NCBI GenBank assembly: GCA_002315935.1
Contig: DCII01000039.1
Span: 1 to 64,000, forward strand
Direction: 5' to 3'
Origin: Ruminococcaceae bacterium UBA1730
Lineage (GTDB): Bacteria; Bacillota; Clostridia; Oscillospirales; Acutalibacteraceae
DNA: 64,000 nucleotides
Position numbers and translations under genes: made by a program. Below the pieces are notes generated by a model. The model worked only from the letters and a program-made list of their open reading frames with translations, did no database searches and was not told where the DNA came from. How positions within the stretch are numbered: the first letter of the stretch is position 1; each line of letters opens with the position of its first letter. Shown in pieces: positions 53,362 through 61,923 of this stretch.

Positions 53362-53931
53362 TTATTCTCTTCCTAACAGGAAAGCTTTTTTGTTCATTTC
53401 AAGGAACTTGGGCGGCACGCTTGTTTCAATCGCCTGCATCCATTCATCCATGGTGAAATCAAAATATTTTGAAAGTCTGCCGAGAAGAACGATATTGACC
53501 GCCTTTGATGAACCTGCCTGCTCCGCAAGAGCAAGAGCATCAAACGCATCAAGCTTTATTCCGAGGTCGGCAATTTTCTTTTCAAGCTCCTCAGGATATT
53601 CAGCCGCACCTGTGATAACAGGCATGGGATTGACCTGCTGAGTATTTGTGAGAATCATACCGTCTTTTGCAAGATATTCGGTCCAACGGGCGGCTTCAAG
53701 CATTTCAAATGAAAGAATGAAATCTGCTTCGCCCTTATCAATAATCGGCGAATAAACCTTTTCGCCATAGCGGACATAGGTTACAACGCTTCCGCCTCTC
53801 TGGCTCATTCCGTGAACCTCGCTGACCTTAACATCATAGCCCTTTGTGAGCAGGAGCTTGCCGAGAAGCTTACTTGCAAGCAGAGTTCCCTGACCGCCTA
53901 CGCCTACTATCATTATATTCTTGGTTTTCAT
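53362..53931 (-). CDS. iorB: Indolepyruvate oxidoreductase beta subunit
   Basis: A 189-residue gamma/POR-type subunit of 2-oxoacid:ferredoxin oxidoreductase. The start NIMIVGVGGQGTLLASKLLG and HGMSQRGGSVVTYVRYG are signatures of IorB. It completes the active site with IorA in the oxidative decarboxylation of aryl (or branched) pyruvates to acyl-CoA. ATG 53931 is chosen with AAAGGAGG upstream; the longer frame overlaps iorA. Confidence 0.92.
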   Translation of the reverse strand: MKTKNIMIVGVGGQGTLLASKLLGKLLLTKGYDVKVSEVHGMSQRGGSVVTYVRYGEKVYSPIIDKGEADFILSFEMLEAARWTEYLAKDGMILTNTQQVNPMPVITGAAEYPEELEKKIADLGIKLDAFDALALAEQAGSSKAVNIVLLGRLSKYFDFTMDEWMQAIETSVPPKFLEMNKKAFLLGRE

Positions 53932-53933
53932 AG

Positions 53934-55670
53934 TCAGTTTTCCTCCTTTGCACCGAGAACACCGAATTTGCAGAGCTGAGTGCATACACCACAGCCTGTG
54001 CAGAGGGTGTTATCTATTGTTGCCTTGCCGTTAACAATGCTGATTGCAGGGCAACCGATTTTCATACACGCCTTGCATCCGACACATTTATCTGATTTTG
54101 CGGTAATAGGTCCGGGGTGCTTGACATATTTGAGAAGAGCACAGGGTCTTCTTGAAATAACAACCGAAGGCTCTTCTGCGGCAACCTCTTCTTTGATTAC
54201 ATCATCACATTCCTTGAGGTTATAGGGGTCAACAACTCTGACACGCTTAATTCCGACTGCACGGCAGAGAGATTCAAGGTCAATCTTCGTTGCGGGGTCA
54301 CCCTTGAGGTTGAAGCCTGTTGTGGGGTTCTGCTGATGACCCGTCATACCCGTGATTGAGTTATCGAGGATGATAACGGTTGAATTTGATTCGTTATAAG
54401 CAACATTGATAAGACCTGTTACGCCTGAGTGCATAAAGGTTGAATCGCCGATAACAGCAACCGTTTTATCTGCCATGTTACCCGCTTTATTGAAGCCGTG
54501 AAGTCCCGAAACGGAAGCACCCATGCAGATAGTTGAATCAATTGCGGCAAGCGGAGCAACTGCACCGAGGGTGTAGCATCCTATATCGCCCATAACATTG
54601 AGTTTATTCTTCTTAAGAGTGTAGAAAAGTCCTCTGTGGGGGCAACCTGCACACATAACGGGAGGTCTTGCAGGAACATTTTCATTGAGCCTTGCACCTT
54701 CATCAACTTCTGCACCGAGCTTTTCGGCAATGATATTCTGGCTGAATTCGCCGATACATCCGAAGATTTCTTTGCCCTTGACTTCAACGCCGATATTGTT
54801 GCAATGAGCTTCGATTATGCCGTCAAGCTCTTCAACGATAACAACCTTTTCAACTTCTGCGGCAAACCTTTTGATTTTCTCAACGGGCATGGGGTTAATC
54901 ATGCCGAGCTTGAGAACGGGATATTTATCGCCGAAAACTTCCTTGACATACTGATAGCAGGTTGAGGAAGTGATGATACCCATTGATTTATCCTTGCCTG
55001 CTTCAACACGGTTAACTGAAGATGTTTCGGCAAATTCAATGAGCTTCTTCGTTCTCTCTTCAATGATGGGATGGCGGCGTTTTGCCATGCCGGGCATCAT
55101 AACATATTTTTCGATGCACTTTTCATATTTCTTTGCTTCGATTTCGTTTCTTTCGCCCGATTCAACAATGCTCTGCGAATGGGCAACTCTTGTGCACATC
55201 TTGATAAGCACGGGAGCATCAAATTTTTCCGAAATTTCATAAGCAAGCATTGTGAATTCCTTTGCTTCCGCACTGTCGGCAGGCTCAAGCATGGGGAGCT
55301 TTGCGGCAATTGCATAGTGACGGGAATCCTGTTCATTCTGCGAGGAATGCATACCGGGGTCATCGGCAACTGCGATAATCATACCGGCATTGACGCCTGT
55401 GTAGGAAATTGTGAAAAGAGGGTCTGCGGCAACATTGAGACCGACGTGCTTCATTCCACAGAAGCTTCTCGTGCCGGAAAGGCTTGCACCGAAAGCCGCT
55501 TCCATGGCGACCTTTTCGTTCGGAGCCCATTCGGCATAGACTTCTTTATACTTTGCGATTGTTTCGGTTATTTCGGTACTCGGAGTGCCGGGATAACTTG
55601 AAACAAAGCCGCAACCTGCCTCATAGAGGCCTCTGGCAACCGCTTCGTTGCCGAGCATAAGTGATTTCAT
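53934..55670 (-). CDS. iorA: Indolepyruvate oxidoreductase alpha subunit
   Basis: A 578-residue thiamine-diphosphate enzyme. GNEAVARGLYEAGCGFVSSY starts the first pyrimidine-binding domain, and the ThDP/metal site lies at IGDSTFMHSGVTGLINVAYN. Two [4Fe-4S] motifs end it: CVGCKACMKIGCPA and CTGCGVCTQLCKFG. It makes acyl-CoA, CO2 and reduced ferredoxin from indolepyruvate and other arylpyruvates. ATG 55670 fits GGAG 9 bases upstream and the usual MKSLMLGNEA start; ATG 55676 is an alternative. It lies between the CoA ligase and iorB. Confidence 0.93.
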   Translation of the reverse strand: MKSLMLGNEAVARGLYEAGCGFVSSYPGTPSTEITETIAKYKEVYAEWAPNEKVAMEAAFGASLSGTRSFCGMKHVGLNVAADPLFTISYTGVNAGMIIAVADDPGMHSSQNEQDSRHYAIAAKLPMLEPADSAEAKEFTMLAYEISEKFDAPVLIKMCTRVAHSQSIVESGERNEIEAKKYEKCIEKYVMMPGMAKRRHPIIEERTKKLIEFAETSSVNRVEAGKDKSMGIITSSTCYQYVKEVFGDKYPVLKLGMINPMPVEKIKRFAAEVEKVVIVEELDGIIEAHCNNIGVEVKGKEIFGCIGEFSQNIIAEKLGAEVDEGARLNENVPARPPVMCAGCPHRGLFYTLKKNKLNVMGDIGCYTLGAVAPLAAIDSTICMGASVSGLHGFNKAGNMADKTVAVIGDSTFMHSGVTGLINVAYNESNSTVIILDNSITGMTGHQQNPTTGFNLKGDPATKIDLESLCRAVGIKRVRVVDPYNLKECDDVIKEEVAAEEPSVVISRRPCALLKYVKHPGPITAKSDKCVGCKACMKIGCPAISIVNGKATIDNTLCTGCGVCTQLCKFGVLGAKEEN

Positions 55671-55684
55671 ATTCATTATCTCCT

Positions 55685-57322
55685 TTAAGAGTTAATCTGT
55701 GCTTCAACAAGTCTGCCGTGGCAGTATTTCTGGCGAAGGGCAGGCTTTTCGATTTTACCTGTGGGATTACGGGGAACCTTTTCAAAGAATATCTTTCTCG
55801 GGCGTTTATATCTCGGAAGCTCCTTGCAGAATTCGTCGATTTCGTCTTCTGAGCATTCCATTCCCTCTTTGATTTCGATGATTGCGGCGGCAATTTCACC
55901 CATTCTCGGGTCGGGAAGACCGATAACGGCAACATCCTTGATTTTATCGTGCTTACGCAGAAAATCTTCAATCTGAACGGGATAAAGATTTTCGCCGCCC
56001 GAAATAATAACATCCTTCTTTCGGTCAACAAGATAAATGAAGCCGTCTTCATCTATTCTTGCCATATCGCCTGTGTAAAGCCAGCCGTCGTGAAGAATTT
56101 CGGCTGATGCTTCGGGATTCTTATAGTAGCACTGCATAACGCCGGGACCTTTGACTGCAAGCTCTCCGACTTCGCCGTCAGGAACCTCATTGCCGTTTTC
56201 GTCAATGACCTTTGTTTCCCAGAGGTAACCCGCTTTGCCTATTGCACCGACCTTATTGATATTTTCAACTCCGAGGTGAACGCAACCCGGTCCGATTGAT
56301 TCGCTCAGTCCGTAGTTTGTGTCATACTGATGATGGGGGAATTTTTCAATCCATCTTTTAATCATGCTGGGGGGAACGGGCTGTGCACCGATATGCATAA
56401 GCCTCCACTGGTCAAGAAGATAATCATTGAGCTTTATTCTGCCTGAATCAATAGCATCAAGAATATCCTGTGCCCATGGAACAAGAAGCCATACTATTGT
56501 ACATTTTTCTTCGGTAACGGTTCGCAAAATCCATTCGGGTTTAACGCCACGCAGAAGAACTGCTTTGCTTCCGGAAAGAAGACTGCCGAACCAGTGCATT
56601 TTTGCTCCTGTATGATAAAGCGGAGGAATGCAGAGAAAAACATCATTTCTCGTCTGCGAATGATGATTCTGCTCGGTAAGGCATGAGCAATAGAGAGCAC
56701 GGTGATTATGAAGAATTGCTTTCGGGAAGCCCGTTGTGCCCGATGAAAAATATATTGCCGCATAATCATCCTCGGTCAGCTCAACCGGAGGAAGACTTTC
56801 GGAGCAAAATCTCATCAGACTAAGGCAATCCTCGGCGTAATCGGGAGTTCCGTCACCAACAAAAAACAAGGTTTTAACTTTTTCAAGCTTGTCCGAAATT
56901 GCATCCATTCTGCCGACAAATTCGGGGCCGAAAACAAGAACCTCAAGGTCAGCAAGGTCTGCACAATAAAGAATTTCATCGCTCGAATAGCGGTAGTTCA
57001 TCGGAACAACAACACAGCCTGCTTTGAGAATGCCGAAATAGATGGGCAGGAATTCAAGACAGTTCATCATGAGCATTCCGACCTTTGTACCTTTTGCTAT
57101 TCCTCTGCTCAAAAGAAGATTTGCAAATCTGTTTGCACGGCGGTCAAAGGTTCTCCAGCTCATTTCACGACGGTAGGGTGCATTCGGGGTAGCCGTTTCA
57201 ATAAGGCTCGCCTCTCTCCAGTTCATTGCATTGTCCCTCTCCTCGGAGGGATTGATTTCAACAAGAGCAATGTCATTGCCGTAAAGTCTTGCGTTTCTTT
57301 CAAGAAGGTCAGTAATTACCAT
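55685..57322 (-). CDS. Acyl-CoA ligase (AMP-binding) of the IOR operon
   Basis: A 545-residue class I adenylate-forming enzyme. It has YFSSGTTGFPKAILHNH (A3 loop), NYGLSESIGPG (A5), YTGDMARIDEDGFIYLVDR (A7) and the catalytic lysine near the C-terminus in NPTGKIEKPALRQ (A10). It makes acyl-CoA from a carboxylic acid, ATP and CoA; running in reverse it could yield ATP from an aryl-CoA made by IOR. It is the first gene after the T-box, with AAGGAG 9 bases before ATG. Confidence 0.85.
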   Translation of the reverse strand: MVITDLLERNARLYGNDIALVEINPSEERDNAMNWREASLIETATPNAPYRREMSWRTFDRRANRFANLLLSRGIAKGTKVGMLMMNCLEFLPIYFGILKAGCVVVPMNYRYSSDEILYCADLADLEVLVFGPEFVGRMDAISDKLEKVKTLFFVGDGTPDYAEDCLSLMRFCSESLPPVELTEDDYAAIYFSSGTTGFPKAILHNHRALYCSCLTEQNHHSQTRNDVFLCIPPLYHTGAKMHWFGSLLSGSKAVLLRGVKPEWILRTVTEEKCTIVWLLVPWAQDILDAIDSGRIKLNDYLLDQWRLMHIGAQPVPPSMIKRWIEKFPHHQYDTNYGLSESIGPGCVHLGVENINKVGAIGKAGYLWETKVIDENGNEVPDGEVGELAVKGPGVMQCYYKNPEASAEILHDGWLYTGDMARIDEDGFIYLVDRKKDVIISGGENLYPVQIEDFLRKHDKIKDVAVIGLPDPRMGEIAAAIIEIKEGMECSEDEIDEFCKELPRYKRPRKIFFEKVPRNPTGKIEKPALRQKYCHGRLVEAQINS

Positions 57323-57344
57323 TTCTTTTTCTCCTTTTCAGAGG

Positions 57345-57610
57345 ATTTTCCGAATAACAAAAAATCCTCCGTGAATTATCACAGAGGACGAGAATTTCCC
57401 GTGGTACCACCTCAATTTACTGCTTTCGCAGCCTCTTAACGCCTTAACGGGCGTAACCCGGCTTCACCTACTCGCTTTCGCTTTCAGCCTGCTGCTCGGA
57501 AAGGTAATTCGGCAATCGGCTTTCTGCTGCCTCGCACCAACCGACAGCTCTCTGAAGAATTCTTACCGATGCTTACTTTGTTTTCGTCATAGCATTTCTC
57601 AAGTGTGTTG
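57345..57610 (-). ncRNA. T-box leader of the acyl-CoA ligase-IOR operon
   Basis: A complete T-box of about 260 nt on the minus strand. The 5' part has AGTAAGC, CAGAGAGCTG and GGTTGGTGCGAG, typical of stem I with its AG bulge. The T-box core is at 57399-57411: GAGG, a 7-nt bulge TGGTACC, ACGGG/CTCGT and CCTC form the antiterminator. TGGT would pair with the ACCA end of an uncharged tRNA, so the discriminator base is A. The specifier loop holds GAATTACCTTTCC; codon choice is not resolved (UUA, UAC, AUU or UUC). Confidence 0.92.
57359..57388 (-). terminator. T-box terminator
   Basis: TCCTCTGTGA and TTCACGGAGGA pair with a short loop and a T6 run on the minus strand. The 5' arm shares its first bases with the antiterminator 3' arm, so the two structures exclude each other. 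Confidence 0.88.
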
Positions 57611-57612
57611 AT

Positions 57613-57641
57613 ATTTTAGCACATAAAATCGCTAAAGTCAA
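57613..57641 (-). promoter_or_regulatory. Promoter of the T-box transcript
   Basis: Minus-strand TTGACT (57636-57641), a 17-base spacer and TAAAAT (57613-57618). Transcription would begin near 57605, just before the first bases of stem I. Confidence 0.85.
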
Positions 57642-57691
57642 CACTTTTTAATGTTTAATTAATGGCAGAAGTAAAATCCTCCGAATAATAA

Positions 57692-60600
57692 TCACCTGAG
57701 TTTTACGGTAACTATTTCAAACGGTTTTACAACGAAGGTGACCTTGTTATCTCTGATTTCAAGCTCCTCAAGCTCGTTTTCGGCAAGGTCGCAAATGAAC
57801 GCCTTCTTCGCTTCGAAGCCTGCGGAAAGAGTAACCTTGGTGCGTTTATTATAGCCTTCATATCCTCTGACGATAATGCTGTCATCGTCCTCCGCTTTCT
57901 TGATTGTTTCAACAATGAAATTATCTTTGTCGCAGGAAATGAATGAATATTCTTCGGGAAGAATTCCGTTCTGCTTTCCGATTTCAAACGCTTTGAACGG
58001 GCAGTTAAGCTCATATGCAAGCTGAACTGTTCCGCTCTCTCTGAAATCGCCTGAATGGGGCAAAATCGAATAGGTGAAGAAATGCTCTCCCTTATCCGCA
58101 TCGGGGTCGGGATGGGTTGCACATTTGAACATTGAAAGCTTCATGGTGCCGTTTTCGATATTGTGACCGTATTTGCAGTCATTAAGAAGCGAAACGCCGT
58201 AACCGTAATCGGCATAATCAATGAATTTATGAGCACAGACCTCGAATTTTGCCGAATCCCAGCTTGTGTTTTTGTGAACGGGTCTTTCAACAGAGCCGAA
58301 CTGAATATCGAAGGTTGCTTTTTCGGAATTGACATCAACATCGAATGCGGTCTTGACCATCAGATGCTCCTGATGCCAATCGGCATAGGTTTCAAAATCA
58401 ATTCTGTTACTGCCGTCATAGAAGAAAATCTTCTGCTTTATAATTGACCTATGGAATTTTCTTGTGATTTCAAAGCCGAATCTTGCACCCTCATTGATAA
58501 ATTCAGCTTTTGAAACATCATCAATCGGGTATTTCTTCTCGGTATAGTATTTCGAAATTTCCCACGCATCGTATTCATAGGGAATGTCTTCGAATGCTTC
58601 AATGTAGTTGCCTCTGCCACCATCACGCAAAACCTCACGCTCATTGACCTTATCATAGAGCCTTGTTATAACATAGCTTTCGTCAAAGTCAACGATATAG
58701 TTTGAGGTTTCAAGATGTCTGCCGTCAAGAACAAAATCGGCGTTTGTTTCGTCAAGCTTCAGAACCTTATATCCCTTTGCAGGAATATCCTTAACCTTGA
58801 AGCATTTTCCGTTGTAATTAATAAATCCGTTGCCCTCAAAGGAATTCGGGTTAAAGACCGCTGTTCCGCCGTTGGTTGAGATATTCGGAAGAATTGCGGA
58901 ATAAGCGTCATTTTCGGCATCCGTTCCTATCTCGGTTATTTTTGCATAATCCCTGTGGCATTCCTCATAAACGGAATGGATTGAAGAGCCGGGAATAATA
59001 TCATGGAACTGGTTGAGAAGGATGCACTCCCATCCCTCGTTGAGCTTCTCCTGCGGATAACCCCTGCCGAAAAGCTTCATAGCCATTGCATTGACCGCTT
59101 CGGCATTCTGATAAAGAAGCTCGCTCTTGCGGTTGCTTCTCTTGTTGAATGCCTGCGAAGTATATGTTCCTCTGTGGAATTCAAGATAAAGCTCGCCCGC
59201 CCACTTCGGAAGACGCTTGTTATTTTCAAGCTTATCCTTGAGTCTGTCGAGAAAATCACCCGCAAATTCAATCTTCGTCTGATTGCATCCGGGAATTCCG
59301 TGCTTCATTCTCTCATAGTTTTCAAGATATGAATCCTCGGGTCCGCCGCCGCCGTCACCATGGCCGAAGGTAATAAGCACTTCATCCGAAAGAGCCTTCG
59401 GCTCGAAGCGTTCCCACGCACCCATAACCTGTGAAGGATTGAGCTTCGCATTGTAGGTTGTAAAGGTTTCAACCTTGCCATCATTCATATCGGTTGCCGT
59501 GAGGAAATAGGAAAAGATTTCCGTTCCGTCAATGCCCTTCCACATAAACGCATCATAAGGCATACGGTTGGATTCATTCCAGCTTATTTTTGAGGTTACG
59601 AATTTATCAACTCCGCTCTTCTGAAGAATTTGCGGAAGAGCCGCACTGTAACCGAAAACATCGGGCAACCAGAGAATTTTATTTTCAACGCCGAATTCTT
59701 TTCTGAAAAATCTTTTGCCGAACATAATCTGACGGACAAGGCTTTCGCCCGAGGTCAGATTGCAGTCCGCTTCAAGCCACATCGAGCCTTCAAGTTCAAA
59801 TCTTTTTTCCGCAACAAGCTTTTTGACTTCGGCAAATAATTCGGGAGATTCCTCCTTGAGATATTTGAGAAGCTGAGGCTGACTGCTCATGAATTTATAG
59901 TCGGGATATTTCTTCATCATCTCAACAACACTGCCGAAGGTTCTCTGAACCTTTTCTCTTGTCTGACCGAGAGTCCAACGCCACGCAACATCAATATGAG
60001 TATGACCTATACAGCTGACCTTTATCGGAGTTTCCCCACAGAATTTTCCGTAAAACTCCTCGTCCATATATTTTATTGCAGCCTTAACGGATGAACGGAA
60101 TTCCTCGCTTTCGGGGTCAATCCAGTTGAGAAGATTTATAGCATCGTTGAGGCGATACATTATGTCGGTATATTCCTTACAGCCCTTTTTGAGAAGATTC
60201 ATAACATCAAAGGGAACCTTGAGATGATAATAAAGCTTTTCAACATCCCTGTCAAAGGTGCAGAGCTGGGCATAAAAATCCGAATTCATTCCGAACGGGC
60301 GTGAATAGGCATAGGAATGCAGGTCAAATTCAGCAACGGAGCTGTCAAGCTTCAGGTATCTGTGGTTGCTGTCCATTCCACGGATTTCTCTGCCGTTGAT
60401 ATAGACGATGAACTGCGGATCCCATCTTGATTCGTTTGCGGGAGTAACCGCCATATAAAGCTCAACATCCTTGCCACGCATATTTTCGGGCAGTGTGACA
60501 TGATTATAGAACCATCTGTGTTCCTCGGGCTTTTCTCCCCATCTTTCGCCCTTTCTGAAATCCTGCCATACGGCAAGGTCGGGCGAGGGAACCTCGTTAC

Positions 60601-60718
60601 CGCTTTTATATCCGCATTCAAAGGTTTTCCAGCCTTCAATGTCAATTCTTTCGGTAACAATGAAATCCTTGAGCTTGTCGATTATTGTGCCGATTCGGCA
60701 ATCTATGAGCTTATCCAT
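57692..60718 (-). CDS. GH38 alpha-mannosidase
   Basis: A 1008-residue cytosolic glycoside hydrolase of family 38. A beta-rich N-terminal domain (about 1-225) precedes the catalytic domain starting at GHTHIDVAWRWTLGQT (zinc site, about 237). The nucleophile aspartate is in WLEADCNLTSGESLVRQ. The GHGDGGGGPEDSYLEN block and the FHDIIPGSSIHSVYEE motif are also typical. The C-terminal half is the beta-sandwich. It removes alpha-mannose from imported glycans; no signal peptide. AAGGATGG precedes the start. A MITE-like repeat lies between it and the next upstream gene. Confidence 0.92.
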   Translation of the reverse strand: MDKLIDCRIGTIIDKLKDFIVTERIDIEGWKTFECGYKSGNEVPSPDLAVWQDFRKGERWGEKPEEHRWFYNHVTLPENMRGKDVELYMAVTPANESRWDPQFIVYINGREIRGMDSNHRYLKLDSSVAEFDLHSYAYSRPFGMNSDFYAQLCTFDRDVEKLYYHLKVPFDVMNLLKKGCKEYTDIMYRLNDAINLLNWIDPESEEFRSSVKAAIKYMDEEFYGKFCGETPIKVSCIGHTHIDVAWRWTLGQTREKVQRTFGSVVEMMKKYPDYKFMSSQPQLLKYLKEESPELFAEVKKLVAEKRFELEGSMWLEADCNLTSGESLVRQIMFGKRFFRKEFGVENKILWLPDVFGYSAALPQILQKSGVDKFVTSKISWNESNRMPYDAFMWKGIDGTEIFSYFLTATDMNDGKVETFTTYNAKLNPSQVMGAWERFEPKALSDEVLITFGHGDGGGGPEDSYLENYERMKHGIPGCNQTKIEFAGDFLDRLKDKLENNKRLPKWAGELYLEFHRGTYTSQAFNKRSNRKSELLYQNAEAVNAMAMKLFGRGYPQEKLNEGWECILLNQFHDIIPGSSIHSVYEECHRDYAKITEIGTDAENDAYSAILPNISTNGGTAVFNPNSFEGNGFINYNGKCFKVKDIPAKGYKVLKLDETNADFVLDGRHLETSNYIVDFDESYVITRLYDKVNEREVLRDGGRGNYIEAFEDIPYEYDAWEISKYYTEKKYPIDDVSKAEFINEGARFGFEITRKFHRSIIKQKIFFYDGSNRIDFETYADWHQEHLMVKTAFDVDVNSEKATFDIQFGSVERPVHKNTSWDSAKFEVCAHKFIDYADYGYGVSLLNDCKYGHNIENGTMKLSMFKCATHPDPDADKGEHFFTYSILPHSGDFRESGTVQLAYELNCPFKAFEIGKQNGILPEEYSFISCDKDNFIVETIKKAEDDDSIIVRGYEGYNKRTKVTLSAGFEAKKAFICDLAENELEELEIRDNKVTFVVKPFEIVTVKLR

Positions 60719-60750
60719 AAAACCATCCTTTTCTTTGTGATAATTGCTTT

Positions 60751-60823
60751 AGGGAACCGTTGAATAAATGCGTAGTCGCATCTTTTCGGTCTGTTTTGCT
60801 TGCCGATTTAATCAAAGTTTCCT
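60751..60823. repeat. MITE-like element, short form
   Basis: A 73-base element running AGGGAACCGTTGAATAAATG ... GATTTAATCAAAGTTTCCTT. It is the reverse orientation of the element at 51247-51407 with the central 80 bases missing, and its ends are imperfect inverted repeats. It begins 33 bases upstream of the alpha-mannosidase start and runs to the stop codon of the dehydrogenase gene. Confidence 0.75.
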
Positions 60824-61779
60824 TAATACTTATAGAATCCTTCGCCCGAAGAAATTCCGAGCTTGCCCTCGTCAATATATTTTTTAAGGACCTCAGCCAT
60901 CTTCTTGAAGTTATAGGGCATCATCATCTTCTTGAGGAGAGGGCTAAGAAGACCGGGAACCTTCTGATATTGCAGAACAATATTATAGGCTGTTGTCAGA
61001 CCGACTGTATCAAAAATCTGAAACGGTCCTTTCGGTGCACCCGTGCCTTTTGTCCATGCGGTGTCGATGCTTTTCGGGTCTGAAACGCCCGAAACATAAA
61101 GGTCAAGTCCGCTGAGCAGGAACGGAACAAGCATCGAATTGAGCAGATAACCGCTTTTTTCCTTATTTACCGGAAGTGCAATCATTCTGATTTCATTTGC
61201 GAACTGCATAATTTCATCAAAATATTTCTTTTCCGTCTTATCCTGTGCCATAACCTCGGCTGTGTTGTTTTTCCAGATTGAGTTTGCAAAATGGAGAGAA
61301 AGATATTTTTCGGGTCTGCCTGTATCTTTTGCAAACTGCGAAGGCAGAAGGGTTGAGGAATTGGTAACGACAACCGTTTTTTCCGGCAAAACGGGAGCAA
61401 GCTTTTTATAAAACGCCGTTTTGTCATCGGCATTCTCCGCCATAGCCTCAACAACAAGGTCCGCATTTTCGCAAGCCTTTGCAAGGTCAAGCTCAAGCTT
61501 AATTTTTTCGTAAGCGGCATTGGCTTTTTTAACGCATTCTTCTTTATTAAAATTATCGCTGTCTGCAATGCCTGCACACCAGGCATTGGGATTATTTTCC
61601 ATTTCTTCAATTGCTTTCAGATAAACTTCCTTCAGCTTATCAAGCTTCGGCTGAGTGCGACCGATTGAGCCTTCCGAACGAAGCCATATTATTACATCAA
61701 ATCCGCAGTATGCCGATTGAAAAGCAATCTGACTGCCGAGAACTCCGCCGCCTGCAATTACTATTTTCTTATAGCTCAT
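60823..61779 (-). CDS. 3-hydroxyacyl-CoA dehydrogenase family protein
   Basis: A 318-residue NAD-dependent dehydrogenase. IVIAGGGVLGSQIAFQSAY is the Rossmann loop at the N-terminus. After NSSTLLPSQFAKDTGRPEKY comes HFANSIWKNNTAEVM, which has the catalytic histidine but differs from the usual HFFNPVxxMxLVE form. The C-terminal helical domain is complete (KKYIDEGKLGISSGEGFYKY). It oxidises 3-hydroxyacyl-CoA (or reduces acetoacetyl-CoA) but may prefer another substrate. Own promoter; TGGAGAA precedes the ATG. Confidence 0.85.
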   Translation of the reverse strand: MSYKKIVIAGGGVLGSQIAFQSAYCGFDVIIWLRSEGSIGRTQPKLDKLKEVYLKAIEEMENNPNAWCAGIADSDNFNKEECVKKANAAYEKIKLELDLAKACENADLVVEAMAENADDKTAFYKKLAPVLPEKTVVVTNSSTLLPSQFAKDTGRPEKYLSLHFANSIWKNNTAEVMAQDKTEKKYFDEIMQFANEIRMIALPVNKEKSGYLLNSMLVPFLLSGLDLYVSGVSDPKSIDTAWTKGTGAPKGPFQIFDTVGLTTAYNIVLQYQKVPGLLSPLLKKMMMPYNFKKMAEVLKKYIDEGKLGISSGEGFYKY

Positions 61780-61819
61780 AACGTTTTCTCCATTCCGTAA
61801 AATTATAGGTTACTTTTTA

Positions 61820-61848
61820 ATTATATATCTGTTTTCGGGATTTGTAAA
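61820..61848 (-). promoter_or_regulatory. Promoter of the 3-hydroxyacyl-CoA dehydrogenase gene
   Basis: Minus-strand TTTACA (61843-61848), a 17-base spacer and a perfect TATAAT (61820-61825), about 40 bases before the ATG. Confidence 0.8.
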
Positions 61849-61859
61849 CATTTTTTTGG

Positions 61860-61888
61860 TTGACACCATGCCATATAAATGGTATATT
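61860..61888 (+). promoter_or_regulatory. Promoter of the MATE gene
   Basis: TTGACA (61860-61865), a 17-base spacer and TATATT (61883-61888). The spacer contains CCATATAAATGG, a perfect palindrome, which could bind a regulator. Divergent from the dehydrogenase promoter. Confidence 0.8.
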
Positions 61889-61923
61889 CAAACATGAAAA
61901 ATTAACAGAAACGGAACAGTTGA

